Positions 46,200 to 55,110 of a stretch of DNA of 64,000 nt are shown in pieces. Numbering within the stretch: position 1 is the first letter of the stretch; each line of letters opens with the position of its first letter. The stretch is taken from positions 22,868 through 86,867 of the forward strand of contig NZ_JARVWW010000034.1 in assembly GCF_029846715.1 (NCBI RefSeq), read 5' to 3'. Origin of the DNA: Bradyrhizobium nivariense. Its GTDB lineage: Bacteria > Pseudomonadota > Alphaproteobacteria > Rhizobiales > Xanthobacteraceae. Position numbers and translations under genes: made by a program. The notes beneath the pieces were generated by a model. That model was not told the DNA's origin, ran no database searches, and saw nothing but the letters and a program-made list of their open reading frames with translations.

Positions 46200-46214
46200 T
46201 TAATGGAGACTGCC

Positions 46215-46466
46215 ATGGCCAAGTTTTCGACCAGCGACCTTTCCCGCAAGTCGGGAGATATCATCGCCGAGGCCTTGCGCAGGCCCGTGACGATCACACA
46301 GCGAAACAAGCCTCGCCTGGTGCTGCTGAGCATCGAGGATTACCGCAAACTCATCTCGAACGCCGATACGCGCAAAGCCAGCCGGCTGGAGGCAATGCCT
46401 GACGACCTGTTCACTGAGGTCAAGAGCGCAATCGACAACTACGAGCAGGAGCGCGACGAGACGTGA
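46215..46466 (+). CDS. Phd/YefM-type antitoxin
   Basis: 83 residues from ATG 46215 (ggag 6 nt upstream; ATG 46203 is an alternative). The N-terminal fold MAKFSTSDLSRKSGDIIAEA then VTITQRNKPRLVLLSIEDYRKL is the Phd/YefM DNA-binding unit. The acidic, flexible C-terminus (about 55-83) would bind the toxin. The stop overlaps the downstream gene start by 4 bp (GTGA). The palindrome over the promoter fits self-repression. Confidence 0.85.
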   Translation: MAKFSTSDLSRKSGDIIAEALRRPVTITQRNKPRLVLLSIEDYRKLISNADTRKASRLEAMPDDLFTEVKSAIDNYEQERDET

Positions 46467-46879
46467 GCCTCGACGCGCTTCGCACCGGCGATGTGATCCG
46501 ATTCCCTTATCTCTGGGTCCGTGAAGCAGAGCGCGGCGAAACCGAAGGTCGCAAGCCGCGACCGGTCGCGGTGGGTGTGAGGATCGCACGGCCGGGAGGC
46601 GAAGATGTGCTGGTGCTGTTTCCGATCACCAGCCAACCACCTTCTCCGGACCGCTTCGCTGCAGAAATTCCCGAAATGGAAAAACGCCGGGCCGGGCTCG
46701 ACGTCGGCTTGCGGCTCTGGATCATTCTCGACGAATACAATCAGGACACGATCGGACGTTCATTCTATCTTGAGCCGGAGCCGCCGCTTGGTCGCTTCAG
46801 CAAGGCGTTCTTCCTGCCCTTGATGAAGAAGTTCATTGCGCGGCGAGCCAGCGTGCGCGGCGTAAACCGACAGCGCTGA
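46463..46879 (+). CDS. PemK/MazF-like putative toxin
   Basis: 138 residues from GTG 46463, overlapping the antitoxin gene. The start LRTGDVIRFPYLWVREAERG, then RKPRPVAVGV and EDVLVLFPITSQPPSPDRF, follows the order of PemK/MazF beta-barrel ribonucleases (GDV...RP...V...T). It is longer than MazF (about 110) and the match is by pattern only. The catalytic Arg and Thr equivalents (R33 or R35; T near 57) are in place. Coupled to a Phd-type antitoxin, it is the likely toxin of the pair; a typical Phd partner would be Doc or RelE, so this is a mixed pairing. Confidence 0.6.
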   Translation: MSLDALRTGDVIRFPYLWVREAERGETEGRKPRPVAVGVRIARPGGEDVLVLFPITSQPPSPDRFAAEIPEMEKRRAGLDVGLRLWIILDEYNQDTIGRSFYLEPEPPLGRFSKAFFLPLMKKFIARRASVRGVNRQR

Positions 46880-46921
46880 GATGGACGAGCCAGGTCGAGG
46901 CCAACGGAAAGGAGCTCGCAA

Positions 46922-47218
46922 ATGGCCAGGAAACTTCCGCCGATTCATCCCGGCGAAATCCTGCGTGAAGAATTTCTCGTTCCGCTGAAACTGTCGCCCT
47001 ACGCGGTCGCGGCCGGCCTGAACGTGCCGCGCACCCGGATCGAGCGCATTGCGCGCGAAGAAAAGCCGATCACGGCCGACACTGCGCTGCGGCTCGGCAA
47101 GTTCTTCAAGACCGGCGCCGCATTCTGGATGAACATGCAGGCGCGCTTCGACCTCGAAACGGCCGAAGACGTGCTCGCACCACAGATCAAGAAGATCGCG
47201 GCTTACAAGGCGGCATGA
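46922..47218 (+). CDS. higA: HigA-type antitoxin/XRE regulator
   Basis: 98 residues of the HigA family: LPPIHPGEILREEFLVPLKL, PRTRIERIAREEKPITADTALRLGKFF and TGAAFWMNMQARFDLETAE. The HTH is complete. The ribosome site aaggag is 9 nt before ATG. Normally higB lies just upstream; here the upstream neighbour is the PemK-like gene, and the 42-bp gap has no room for a HigB remnant. It is therefore an orphan HigA or part of a three-gene toxin-antitoxin set. Confidence 0.85.
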   Translation: MARKLPPIHPGEILREEFLVPLKLSPYAVAAGLNVPRTRIERIAREEKPITADTALRLGKFFKTGAAFWMNMQARFDLETAEDVLAPQIKKIAAYKAA

Positions 47219-47369
47219 GTTCCGTGCACTGTCACCGTAACTGCGGAGACGACGGACGCCACGACCATGCAATGGACCGCGAAGCTGCTCCGCCGTCTTC
47301 TCGCCCCCATTGTCATTCAGGGAGTTGGGCGGGGTGGCGCTACGGTGGGCCAAGTTCCAAAGGTTCCGT

Positions 47370-48395
47370 GTGATCGTCCGACGACTTCTGCAACGCGACT
47401 CTCGTCATTCTGTTTCGCGCCGCGCTCTCCTCGGCGGATTTGTCTCGGCAGGGAGTGCCCTCGCGCTCGGCGGATGCGCCGGCTTGGGTGCGACCGGGGC
47501 GCGTTTCGACGCCTCATCGCTCTCCGTTGACCCCACATTGCTCGTTGCGACCACGCGCAAGCCCGTGAACGGCGGTCGCACGAAACCCTGGTTCGGACCG
47601 GAGCGCGCGACCAACATGACGGTCGCGCGGGCGAAGCTGGTGGCGCCGGACGAGAGCCGACTTTCGCTCGCCTCGGTTGGATTTGGCGATTGGCGCCTTG
47701 ATCGGCTCGAACCGGTGTCGGCAGACGTTGGCGATCTCGTTGCGCAGGCCGGCGGAGGAGACGTGCTGATCTATGTGCACGGCTTCAAACAGACATTCGA
47801 GACGGCGATGCTGGATGCCGCCCATCTCTCGGATGGAATCAAGTTCCGCGGCCGGACCATGGTGTTCTCCTGGCCCTCCAAGGCAGGACTGTTCGACTAT
47901 GCCTATGACCGCGACAGCGCGATGTGGTCTCGCGACGATTTCGAACGCGTGCTCTCTGCGCTCGTGTCCGCTCCAGGCGGCGGCCGCGTGCACATCGTTG
48001 CGCACAGCATGGGAACCATGCTGACGCTCGAAAGCCTGCGTCAGCTCTATGCGCGATACGGCGACACAGTTACGAGCAAGGTCGGTGCGGTCGTGTTTGC
48101 TGCGCCAGATATCGACATGGACGTGTTCTCGTCGGCGATCCACCGCATCGGTCCGCTTGCCGGCAAGATCGTCGTGATCGCCGCGACGAACGATCGCGCA
48201 CTTGCGCTCTCGGGACAAATCGCAGGTGGAATGACCAGGGTCGGGGCCGCCGAAAAGGCCGCCATCACGCAGCTGGGTGTGCGCGTGGTCGATGCTTCGC
48301 AGGAGGGCTGGGGCATCATCAACCACGATCTGTTTCTGTCGAATGCAGAAGTACAGCGGGTGATCCGCCGCTCGATCGACGGCACGATCGCCTAA
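47370..48395 (+). CDS. Tat-exported lipoprotein, alpha/beta hydrolase (DUF900)
   Basis: 341 residues from GTG 47370 (aagg 6 nt upstream; TTG 47310 would add 20 residues). A twin-arginine motif with lipobox is clear: SRRALLGGFVSAGSA then LALGGC. The mature part is a DUF900-type alpha/beta hydrolase: DVLIYVHGFKQTFETA (oxyanion region), nucleophile Ser in IVAHSMGTM, then Asp in FAAPDIDMDVF and a late His (INHDLF). Role unknown; cell-envelope esterase or lipase is the general expectation. Confidence 0.82.
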   Translation: MIVRRLLQRDSRHSVSRRALLGGFVSAGSALALGGCAGLGATGARFDASSLSVDPTLLVATTRKPVNGGRTKPWFGPERATNMTVARAKLVAPDESRLSLASVGFGDWRLDRLEPVSADVGDLVAQAGGGDVLIYVHGFKQTFETAMLDAAHLSDGIKFRGRTMVFSWPSKAGLFDYAYDRDSAMWSRDDFERVLSALVSAPGGGRVHIVAHSMGTMLTLESLRQLYARYGDTVTSKVGAVVFAAPDIDMDVFSSAIHRIGPLAGKIVVIAATNDRALALSGQIAGGMTRVGAAEKAAITQLGVRVVDASQEGWGIINHDLFLSNAEVQRVIRRSIDGTIA

Positions 48396-48773
48396 GAGAG
48401 CGCCTGCGCCGAGCCTCGCGAAAAGCTTGCTCCTGCGCACGCTCGTTGCGGCTTCAGGCGGAAAAACGGCCGGGTTTGGACTGCCCAGCCTGGTACGTGA
48501 ATGGCGCTCCCTAGGGATAGGGCAGAAGTCAGTAATTCCATGGGCTAAAAGAAAAGTTTGGGCGGTGACTGCCTTATTGCTTTCCAAAGCGTTTCAGAAC
48601 GGCTGCCCAAACCTGCCCCTATAGGCGACGAAAGCCTAGGCTCGCCGCCAATACTGCAAACACACCGGCGACGGCACATACAACTGCCGATTTGGCGCGA
48701 TCTATCCTCCCCGCGCCTCTCATGGATTCCAGGTGCGGTCGCTACGACTGCAAATCACTTCGAGCGCAAGACT
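48396..48773. other. Intergenic region with the left island junction, no gene
   Basis: 378 bp between the hydrolase gene and a convergent secreted-protein gene. No convincing frame is present. It carries the 15-bp tRNA-Glu 3' end fragment (48502-48516) and arm sequence that resembles the one at 53461. Confidence 0.6.
48502..48516. mobile_element. tRNA-Glu 3'-end fragment, candidate att site (left end of island)
   Basis: tggcgctccctaggg is identical to the last 15 bases of the tRNA-Glu gene at 55724-55738. The following 45 bases (aagtcagta...cca...ggct...gaaaagt) match the arm at 53461 at 23 of 36 ungapped positions, which supports common att arms and not chance. Confidence 0.65.
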
Positions 48774-49352
48774 TCACTCATCCAATTTCTTGGCCAGTTC
48801 AGGATCGAGCTTGGCCCGGTCGACAGACTGATAGAACGTGATGGGCCTGCATTTTCCCTCGAAATCCGCAAGGACGATGGCGGTCCACGGATTCGTGGTG
48901 TCGCCCGAACCCTCGCGGAGCTCCGGCATGACCTTGCGAGCAGCGATCACATACCACGTGCGACCGGCCGCTGCGGCCTTCGCAGCCGCAGCGAATTCAT
49001 CCAATATTGCGCGCAGATTTTTGCGCATTTCTTCCTCAGTGTCCCCGCGGAGGTATTTTCGAGACGACTTTCCCGCCTCTCCGTACTCATGATGAATGTT
49101 CAACTGAAGTCTCGCATCGTCCACTTCGATCTTGGTCACCCGTATCGCCGCTCCGCCTTCGCGAAGATAGTCTCGCACCCGGACGTCGCAGGCCAAAAAT
49201 CTGTCCGCGGGGGGCTGGGTGACGCTAGCTGCAGGGGGCACCGCGGCAAGAGCCCGGGTATTTCGCTTTCGAGGAGCCGCATCCGCAGGCATCGTGGCGA
49301 CGGCGGCGCTGAGGAGCGCCGCGGCAAGCACGACTGGAAAAGGGGCGTTCAT
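48774..49352 (-). CDS. Secreted protein of unknown function (192 aa)
   Basis: 192 residues with a signal peptide (1-25, ending ADAAP). The mature part starts with a basic, Pro-rich linker, then a compact domain (ACDVRVRDYLREGGAAIRV, KIEVDDARLQLNIHHEYGE) and a helical segment (EEEMRKNLRAILDEFAAAAK). I recognise no family. It lies inside the tRNA-Glu island and diverges from the PBP gene, with 158 bp between the start codons. Confidence 0.6.
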   Translation of the reverse strand: MNAPFPVVLAAALLSAAVATMPADAAPRKRNTRALAAVPPAASVTQPPADRFLACDVRVRDYLREGGAAIRVTKIEVDDARLQLNIHHEYGEAGKSSRKYLRGDTEEEMRKNLRAILDEFAAAAKAAAAGRTWYVIAARKVMPELREGSGDTTNPWTAIVLADFEGKCRPITFYQSVDRAKLDPELAKKLDE

Positions 49353-49510
49353 GGGTGCGCTGCCAATACCGTATTTCCAGAACGCACTGGCCGCAGCGTT
49401 GGTTCCAAAGCCCGGCCAGGTCGGAGGAACTTTTTCCTCGAAACGGCCTTGTTGAATACTGTTCTACAAGAGGGAACCCTTACGGGGCGGTTTTTGACCG
49501 GCGGCAGGTC

Positions 49511-52348
49511 ATGGACTCGATTCTCATCAAGATCTTCGCTACGGCGCTTGCCTTCAGCCAGGTCACCACCCGACCGGATGGGGTCAAGACCGAGTTTGAT
49601 GAGGTGCGTGACCGCTCCGAGGTGGCGGAGCTTTTGGGTGCCGGCTGCGCCCACATGCGCAAGGCTTTCGACATTGAGGACATCAACCTGGACGATCTGA
49701 TTGCCACTGCCATGGATGACAAGGAGGCATTGAGCAGCGAGATCAAGGCACTCAAAGGACTGAAGCTGGCCGACCTCCACGTGGCCTACAGGCAGTTCTG
49801 CAAGGTCGACAAAATGGAAGAATCTCCGGTCGATCTTGGTCAGGTCATCACTTTCTACAACAGCGCGGTCAAGGATCTGCCCGACGCCGTGCAGCTTAAG
49901 CACCTCAAGCTTCCCGGCACCAGCGTAGTCCTCGACAGCAAGAGCGAGCGCCTTGCTGAGATCTACGTGCCGAACAATCGCCGCATCTGGGTCAAGCTTG
50001 CCGATATCCCGGAAGCGGTGCGCAACGCATTTGTCGCCGCCGAGGACAAGCGCTTCTTCCAACACACCGGCATTGACGAGCGCGGACTGGTCCGCGCCTT
50101 CATCGGCAACTTCACGCACCCGGGACGACCGCAGGGCGGCTCGACCATTACACAGCAGGTCGCCAAGAACCTGCTGGTGGGCAACGACATTACCTACGAA
50201 AGAAAACTGCGCGAAATGATCGTTGCCTCGCGGATGGAGCGCGCCCTGACCAAGGCGGAAATCCTCGAGCTCTATCTCAACTCGATTTATCTCGGTCGTG
50301 GGGCCTGGGGCATCGAGATGGCGGCGCGCAGCTATTTCGGCAAACCAGCCAAGGCGCTCTCCGCAGTCGAGGGCGCGCTGCTCGCCGGGCTCGCCAAGGG
50401 ACCGAACTACTTCAATCCCGACCACCACCCCGAGCGCGCGCGCGAGCGCCTTGCCTACGTGCTGGGCCGCATGCAGGGCGACGCCATGATCGACGCCGCC
50501 GCGGCGGAACCGGTATTGCCGCAGCTCGTCGAGTACCGGCCGACGCGCCGGGACTTCGGCTTTCACTTCGTCGATCACATCGCCCGCGAGGCAAAGGTGG
50601 TCGCGGGCCTCGATACTCTCACCAGTTCCTCCTACGCGGTGCACTCGACCGTCAACTCGGCCTTGCAGCGCGCAGTCGAGGCAACATTGCAGGAAGGCCT
50701 CGCGCGGTACGAGCTGAACAGCGGTCGTTACAAATTTGAGGGACCCGAGGCGAACATTTCCGATGCTGTCCGTCAGATTGCGGCAGACCTGAGGGCCACG
50801 GAACCGGCCTGGCTCATGGCGTTGAAGACGACGCGGCTACCTCTCTATGACGTCCACTGGGAAGCGGCGGTCGTCCTGGAGAACACACGTGGCAAGCGCG
50901 GCGATGCGATCAACGTCGGTCTGACCGACGGACGCATCCTGCCGCTGAACACCTGGAGCGCCGCGATCCGGCGCGGTCTCAAGCCCTACAACGTGGTCTA
51001 CGTTCAGGTGAGCGAAGCCAAGGGCAAGCAAGCGGCGCGTGCCGATCTGCGCATTCGACCGACCGTGCAGGGCGCGGCGCTCGTACTCGAGAACGAAACC
51101 GGCCGCATTCTTGCGATGGCGGGCGGCTTTTCGTATTCGGCAAGCCAGCTCAACCGCGTCGTCCAGAGCCTGCGGCAACCCGGCTCCACCTTGAAGCCGC
51201 TGACCTACCTCGCCGCCCTTCGCAAGGGATTGCAGCCCAACACGCTGGTGATGGACGAACCCATTACGCTGGCACCGATCGGCGCGACGAGCTCCGCGCG
51301 TCAGCGCGGTTTCTGGTCGCCGAGGAACTACGACGGCGGCGCTTCGGGCGCCATTACGCTGCGGCGCGCGCTGGAAAACTCGCGGAATCTCGCCACCGCG
51401 CAATTGCTCGCGACCGGCCTCGACGACAGCGCCGAGCACGGCCTCGACCGGGTCTGCGAGCTCGCGATGGAAGCGCAGCTCTACAAAGAATGCATGCGCT
51501 ACTACCCGTTCGTGCTCGGCGCCCAAACTGTGCGCCTAATCGACCTTGCGGCGTTTTATGCAGCGATCGCCAACGAAGGAGCACGGCCCCAGCCTCATGC
51601 GATCGAGACGATCGAACAGGACGGCCGCGCAATCTACCGGCACGATCCACGTGCAGTGGACTGGATCGGCCTCGCCGACCGCGCATCGTTTTACCAGTTG
51701 AAATCGATGCTGCAGGGCGTGCTCGCGCGCGGAACAGCGCAAGCGGCGAAGCATCTCTCGCCCTATGCCGGCGGCAAGACCGGCACCACTGATAATTGGG
51801 CCGATGCCTGGTTCGTCGGTTTCACAAATGACGTCACCGTCGCCATCTGGGTCGGCTACGACAACGGCGATGGCGAACGCCGCACCCTTGGGCGCGGCCA
51901 GACCGGAGCGAAAGTGGCGCTGCCGATGTTCGAGCCGATCGTGCAGGCAGCCTGGGAGCTGCACGCTCCCAGGACGGCGTTGAACGGCCCTTCGCGCGAA
52001 GCCATGCATCAGCTCGTTGCTCTGTCGATCGATCCCTATACCGGCGATCCTGCACCGGCCGGCTCCGGGCGCGCATTCACCGAGTATTTCAAGCGAGATC
52101 CGTCGGGCAGAACCAATGATACGCAATTTCGGATCGTCTCGCGTGCAGAAAGCTACGCCGGGCCGTTCCAGCAGTGGTCCTACGATAACCACCCTTACGG
52201 CGATAACCGGCCGCCCTTTCCATTCCCGGCCTGGCGTCTTGGTCCGCGCGAATATCCCTCCTGGCGCGGATATCCCGATGACGAGGATCGCCTTCCGCAA
52301 CCGCCGCGCCGAGTCGATCCCGATTATTTCTGGCGGCGGCTGAATTGA
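49511..52348 (+). CDS. Class A penicillin-binding protein (transglycosylase/transpeptidase)
   Basis: 945 residues. A short N-terminal hydrophobic segment (3-16) may be the anchor. GT51 glycosyltransferase with catalytic Glu178 (AAEDKRFFQHTG) and GGSTITQQ (209-216). Transpeptidase with STLK (559-562), SRN (624-626) and KTG (756-758), so both active sites are complete. Residues 30-125 form an unusual segment not found in standard PBP1a. Tail is Pro/Arg-rich. ATG 49511 begins the plausible protein. The next gene follows 12 bp later. Its presence in the island makes it an extra wall-synthesis enzyme, not the housekeeping copy. Confidence 0.9.
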   Translation: MDSILIKIFATALAFSQVTTRPDGVKTEFDEVRDRSEVAELLGAGCAHMRKAFDIEDINLDDLIATAMDDKEALSSEIKALKGLKLADLHVAYRQFCKVDKMEESPVDLGQVITFYNSAVKDLPDAVQLKHLKLPGTSVVLDSKSERLAEIYVPNNRRIWVKLADIPEAVRNAFVAAEDKRFFQHTGIDERGLVRAFIGNFTHPGRPQGGSTITQQVAKNLLVGNDITYERKLREMIVASRMERALTKAEILELYLNSIYLGRGAWGIEMAARSYFGKPAKALSAVEGALLAGLAKGPNYFNPDHHPERARERLAYVLGRMQGDAMIDAAAAEPVLPQLVEYRPTRRDFGFHFVDHIAREAKVVAGLDTLTSSSYAVHSTVNSALQRAVEATLQEGLARYELNSGRYKFEGPEANISDAVRQIAADLRATEPAWLMALKTTRLPLYDVHWEAAVVLENTRGKRGDAINVGLTDGRILPLNTWSAAIRRGLKPYNVVYVQVSEAKGKQAARADLRIRPTVQGAALVLENETGRILAMAGGFSYSASQLNRVVQSLRQPGSTLKPLTYLAALRKGLQPNTLVMDEPITLAPIGATSSARQRGFWSPRNYDGGASGAITLRRALENSRNLATAQLLATGLDDSAEHGLDRVCELAMEAQLYKECMRYYPFVLGAQTVRLIDLAAFYAAIANEGARPQPHAIETIEQDGRAIYRHDPRAVDWIGLADRASFYQLKSMLQGVLARGTAQAAKHLSPYAGGKTGTTDNWADAWFVGFTNDVTVAIWVGYDNGDGERRTLGRGQTGAKVALPMFEPIVQAAWELHAPRTALNGPSREAMHQLVALSIDPYTGDPAPAGSGRAFTEYFKRDPSGRTNDTQFRIVSRAESYAGPFQQWSYDNHPYGDNRPPFPFPAWRLGPREYPSWRGYPDDEDRLPQPPRRVDPDYFWRRLN

Positions 52349-52360
52349 GGATTGACGCCC

Positions 52361-53368
52361 ATGAGACTCCACCGTGCCGCTGTCCTCCTCGTCGCCTCTG
52401 TGGCCGCTTGCACGGGCGCGGCCGCGCAGGAATTCCAGCTGGAGGACGTGCCCGCAGTCGCCAGCGTTCCGACCACACAGATCAAACCGCGCACCGTCAT
52501 CTTCGCCGACCAACGCAACGACAAGCTTGCCGATTCCTCGACCGGGCTTATTCCTTACGAAGATTGGGCCCGCTCACGTCCGGTTCAGCGGCGCTTCCTC
52601 TCGCTCTTCCCGAGCTTCGCTGAGCCCACGCTCAACCAACAAACGAAGCTGAAGCTCTCGGTCTACCAGGCGGAGGCGCGGTTTCGACTTTCAAGATCGG
52701 CAGCGGCATTGGATCTGTCGCGGTATGCGAATATTGCGCTCCTCGAGCAGATCGATTCCGCAGTCAAGCACCGGCCGATCACGGCTGCCGATGCGATTCC
52801 CAACAAGGACGCGGGCGCCGCGCACAACTGTCCGCCGGATCGCCGCTGGTGCGAGGACGCGAAGGCGATCTGCGCGCAGTCCCGTTACATGTTCGAAGGG
52901 AAAATTCCGCAGGGCATCCAGCTTGCCAACAAGCTGCGCGAGGAGAGTAAGAAACCGATTCCGGATTTCATCGAGTTCCAGAGTGAGATCATGCTGGTCA
53001 CGCAGCCGCACCTTGCCGAGCTGCCGATGCTGACAGGGCTCGACTCCACAGTCACCGGCGCGCTCGAGCAGAACATTTTTTGGGTCAACCAAGTTATCCA
53101 GTTCGGCAAGCTGCTTGCGGTTCTGCAACAGCATCCGACCGAGCGGGAAGCCGCCATCGCCACGGTCTACATCCTCGTTGCGGTCAGGAACGACGTGCTG
53201 AACAAGCAAAGGGAATATAGCAATACACCCATGCTGCGGAATCTCGTGCCCGCGCAACTGCTGATGGGCAAGAGCTCCTTCAACCGCGGCGATTCACTGA
53301 GCGCGGGCCTGCCGAAATACGCCAGAAGCCGCATCAAGGCGATCGCCGACATGATGGAGCGGGACTGA
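52361..53368 (+). CDS. Secreted/lipoprotein of unknown function, operon with the PBP
   Basis: 335 residues. Signal peptide with a possible lipobox (LLVASVAAC, Cys near 18), otherwise cleaved at AAAQE. The mature protein is mostly helical with two close Cys pairs (NCPPDRRWCEDAKAICAQ) that could form disulfides. No family recognised. It starts 12 bp after the PBP stop, so a periplasmic partner of the PBP is a reasonable guess. gagg precedes ATG 52361. Confidence 0.65.
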   Translation: MRLHRAAVLLVASVAACTGAAAQEFQLEDVPAVASVPTTQIKPRTVIFADQRNDKLADSSTGLIPYEDWARSRPVQRRFLSLFPSFAEPTLNQQTKLKLSVYQAEARFRLSRSAAALDLSRYANIALLEQIDSAVKHRPITAADAIPNKDAGAAHNCPPDRRWCEDAKAICAQSRYMFEGKIPQGIQLANKLREESKKPIPDFIEFQSEIMLVTQPHLAELPMLTGLDSTVTGALEQNIFWVNQVIQFGKLLAVLQQHPTEREAAIATVYILVAVRNDVLNKQREYSNTPMLRNLVPAQLLMGKSSFNRGDSLSAGLPKYARSRIKAIADMMERD

Positions 53369-53430
53369 GCAAGATCAGTCGATCGAGGGGCTGGCACTCC
53401 CGATCGGGACTGCCATCGCAAAATATCGTA

Positions 53431-53460
53431 AAATATCGTGGATTTGGCGCTCCCTAGGGG
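53431..53460. mobile_element. Candidate att site, 29/30 copy of the tRNA-Glu 3' end and flank
   Basis: aatatcgtggatttggcgct followed by ccctagggga repeats 55711-55740 with one mismatch (t for c). It includes 17 bases of tRNA 3' end and 13 bases of downstream flank. Beyond 53460 the sequence departs from tRNA, as at an integration junction. Confidence 0.75.
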
Positions 53461-53527
53461 ACTTTGCCAAATCAATAGAACCAATGGCTTACCGAAAAGT
53501 GGGACACCAGATCGTTCTCCAGGATCA

Positions 53528-54085
53528 TTATGCTTTTTGTCGGGAATGTCCCACTGGATCGCCGATCGGACGTGGCTTGTCTGGTGCTATCCAGCCCGGT
53601 GGAAGCGGTTCGCCAAAGCCGTCGGGTTTAGGGTAGGCAGAGCCAAAAGCGAAGAGCCCAGTCGGACCTTCAAAGCCAAGGATGTACCAGATCTCCAGCA
53701 AATAGCCTTGAGTCCGATCGCGATCCTCCGTGGCAAGTGTCGCCACTTCCCGCAGCGCCTTTTCAATAAGGGCGATAGGCACTTCGGCACGGAGAGACTC
53801 GTTGGCTTGAGCCAGGATCGCGTCGATAACCTGGTTCACCGCGGCCGTTGCTCGCGCTTCATCTTCGCGTGTTTCCGCGCCGGTGTAGCCCAAGGGGGGA
53901 TAATCATTTGGTTGAAACTTGGTCTCTGCTCTGAGACGCCGCAGCAATAGGCGCTTTTCCGGCGTGAGTTGAACAACCTCAGCAGACGGCTTGGGCCAAA
54001 GCCGGGAGTACTGCTAGAAGCGCACGCCCAGAAACGCGAAAGCCGCCAAGCCCAGGACAGAGATCGCGATAACTAGAAGACGCAT
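53528..54085 (-). pseudogene. Membrane-anchored protein interrupted by an in-frame amber codon
   Basis: Reading from ATG 54085: MRLLVIAISVLGLAAFAFLG, then VRF, TAG (54014-54016), then in the same frame QYSRLWPKPSAEVVQLTPEK and a continuous domain to the stop at 53528 (KFQPNDYPPLGYTG, GYLLEIWYILGFEG). The part before the TAG is a perfect signal anchor. The part after has no good start of its own except TTG 53947, which would cut a visibly coding stretch. The C-terminal domain faintly recalls DUF4844, not certain. Either a recent nonsense mutation or read-through. It lies in the island next to the att copy. Confidence 0.7.
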
Positions 54086-54455
54086 TCGCGCAAACTACGC
54101 GACCGCAGTTCGACAGCCTAGGAGCTTGATTTGCGGAGAAGGATTTCGCGTTGGTGGGACCAATTGCCGGAGAAACCAAGCGATATCAATGGCCAGCGCA
54201 ATTTTTGGCGCGCCATTCAGAATAAAACCACGAACTCTTATGTAATTGAAATCGCTACATAACCTCGACGCAAACCCCGCATGGGATGCTCGCATGTGCT
54301 CAAAGGACAGCAGCCAGAGCCCATCGACGAATTGCGGCTTGCCGATGAAAGACCTATGTTGGATCCATAGTCAGGCAGCCGCCCATCGCGTGGTGAGAGT
54401 CTGATGGGATGACCCTCACGATGGATGGTTTGCATTCCGCATCGGAGGTGATGTC
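54086..54455. other. Intergenic region in the island, no gene seen
   Basis: 370 bp of lower GC than its surroundings between the broken gene and the YbaK gene. The short frames have no domain character. No repeat family of this window is present. Confidence 0.5.
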
Positions 54456-54926
54456 ATGACCATTGCTCCCACGCTCCAGAAATACCTAGCCGCTGAAAAC
54501 ATCCAATACGAGGTGATACCGCACGAACTCAGCATGACGTCCGCTCGGACGGCCGAGGCATGCCATATCTCGGGCGACCGCCTCGCCAAGGGCATCGTAT
54601 TGCGGCGCGACGGCGGATACATGCTGGCCATCTTGCCCGCATCGCATCATCTCCGCCTGTCGGACTTGAGGACAAGTCTCGGCGACAATCTCCAAATGGC
54701 CGATGAAACCGAGATCAACCGGCTGTTCAGCGACTGTGCACACGGTGCGGTTCCTGCCGTCGGCAAATGCTACGGATTGGATATCATCGTGGACGACAGC
54801 ATCGAGGCACAGCCGGACATCTATATCGAAGCCGGCGATCACGAGACGCTGCTTCATATGGGTCATGCGCAGTTTGCGCGCCTGACGGCCAATGCGCCGC
54901 ACGGGCAGTTCAGCGCGCACGATTGA
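54456..54926 (+). CDS. YbaK/ProX-type aminoacyl-tRNA deacylase family protein
   Basis: 156 residues, one YbaK/EbsC domain. The opening LQKYLAAENIQYEVIPHELS, a Lys in RLAKGIVLRRDGGYMLAI (the catalytic Lys of the family) and PAVGKCYGLDIIVDDSI fit well. Family members clear mischarged tRNA (Cys- or Ala-tRNAPro). Stand-alone copies like this are often stress-related. ggaggtgatgtc before ATG 54456 is a strong ribosome site. The next gene encodes a CBS protein; both lie within the tRNA island. Confidence 0.82.
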   Translation: MTIAPTLQKYLAAENIQYEVIPHELSMTSARTAEACHISGDRLAKGIVLRRDGGYMLAILPASHHLRLSDLRTSLGDNLQMADETEINRLFSDCAHGAVPAVGKCYGLDIIVDDSIEAQPDIYIEAGDHETLLHMGHAQFARLTANAPHGQFSAHD

Positions 54927-54941
54927 GAATTTCGCACACCG

Positions 54942-54957
54942 CCCGCCTTTGGGCGGG
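54942..54957. terminator. Hairpin after the YbaK gene
   Basis: cccgcc-tttg-ggcggg, 6-bp stem, 16 nt downstream of the YbaK stop codon. No T run follows, so termination would be weak. Confidence 0.35.
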
Positions 54958-55110
54958 GACTGCGGCCGCGAGGTCGTCGTCAAATTGTTCAGGAGAGTGA
55001 CGGCGACAATGTCTGCGCCTGTCTGGTTGGATCGCTGCGATCTCGCACCCGATCGGTCGCACAATTCGGAAAATGGGGGGGCGCCTGAAACCCACGAACG
55101 GAGGCTCGCC

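Noticed and set aside
54238..54435. Short frames in the island gap
   Set aside because: About 65 codons each, with no start signal or domain character.
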